In this document: one piece after another, positions 14,229 to 14,393 of the stretch | Numbering within the stretch: position 1 is the stretch's first letter | Layout of the letters: the number at the start of each line of letters is the position of its first letter | Source of the DNA: JALYOK01 sp031419835 | GTDB lineage: Bacteria; Pseudomonadota; Gammaproteobacteria; Burkholderiales; JALYOK01 | Direction: 5' to 3' | Assembly (NCBI GenBank): GCA_031419835.1 | Contig: JANOLP010000187.1 | Span: 1-14,393 of the forward strand | DNA length: 14,393 bases | Translations under genes and position numbers: made by a program | The notes under the pieces: model-generated | What the model saw: only the letters and a program-made list of their open reading frames with translations | What the model was told of the DNA's origin: nothing | Database searches by the model: none

Positions 14229-14393
14229 TTACGACGACAAATCATTCGCCCAGCCGGCGAATTGCGGCAACAACATAATGGCCTCGCGATTGCTCCAAGA
14301 AAACACTTTTTCCGCCGCTTCCTGCCAGGGCAACCACACATATTGTAAATGTTCGCGCGGCGCAATGGTGATCGGTATTTTTTTCGCCAACGT
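14229..14393 (-). CDS. nudB: Dihydroneopterin triphosphate diphosphatase NudB, C-terminal part only
   Basis: The last 54 residues of an open frame that continues past the window edge. The sequence EHLQYVWLPWQEAA followed by VFSWSNREAIMLLP is the characteristic C-terminus of NudB (NtpA), the Nudix hydrolase removing pyrophosphate from dihydroneopterin triphosphate in folate synthesis. The Nudix box lies in the missing N-terminal part, so the call rests on the tail and on context: a nudB / YbhP-like / clsB order is familiar in betaproteobacteria. The stop is 12 bp before the next gene, implying one operon. Confidence 0.82.
   Translation of the reverse strand, partial: TLAKKIPITIAPREHLQYVWLPWQEAAEKVFSWSNREAIMLLPQFAGWANDLSS

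Noticed and set aside
1..14393. CRISPR array, tRNA, rRNA, transposase or prophage genes
   Set aside because: No regularly spaced repeats, clover-leaf candidates or recognisable mobile-element proteins were seen; the only repeats are short palindromes and one pair of direct repeats.

Overview
The window looks like a chromosomal segment of a moderately GC-rich Pseudomonadota, most likely a betaproteobacterium. This rests on gene order and protein resemblance, not on a database search: a YajR-like transporter directly before ssb, a cold-shock gene next to an 87-residue extended IF-1, and a nudB / YbhP-like / clsB operon. No rRNA, tRNA, CRISPR array, insertion sequence or phage gene was found.

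Layout. (1) 1-1966, plus strand: a GC-rich hairpin repeat, a 12-TM MFS transporter and ssb, which follows 2 bp later. A related palindrome sits just after ssb. (2) 2030-7226, a signalling block: a NarL/LuxR-type response regulator (+); a six-TM hybrid histidine kinase (-) that converges on it; a cytidylate-kinase-like protein (-) just upstream of that kinase; and, divergently, a second hybrid kinase (+) with a HAMP domain and almost no periplasmic loop. Both kinases carry the HDLRQP phospho-acceptor motif and a C-terminal receiver, and they are clearly paralogous in their cores. The 256-bp divergent region between the operons holds two 26-bp direct repeats, an inverted partial third copy and a reasonable sigma70-like promoter. 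(3) 7245-11362, a metabolic pair: a 967-residue FAD/Fe-S oxidoreductase (fused GlcD/GlcF type) (-) and a serine-glyoxylate aminotransferase (+), diverging from only 44 bp. An oxidase making a 2-oxoacid such as glyoxylate beside a glyoxylate-consuming aminotransferase suggests glycolate salvage or serine-cycle chemistry. (4) 11363-12102: a cold-shock protein gene with a long structured leader and a clear terminator, then IF-1. (5) 12103-12296: an intergenic stretch packed with perfect inverted repeats. (6) 12297-14393, minus strand: an operon of nudB (cut by the window end), a YbhP-like endonuclease/exonuclease/phosphatase protein and clsB, the E. coli clsB-ybhP pairing.

The most unusual part is the signalling block. 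It has two hybrid kinases of one subfamily, one DNA-binding regulator, and a nucleotide-kinase fold whose expected arginines appear to have been replaced, suggesting a non-catalytic role. The second point of interest is the hairpin-rich spacer between infA and clsB. Several genes here use non-ATG starts (TTG or GTG); those choices are inferred from homology and spacing and are the least certain coordinates.
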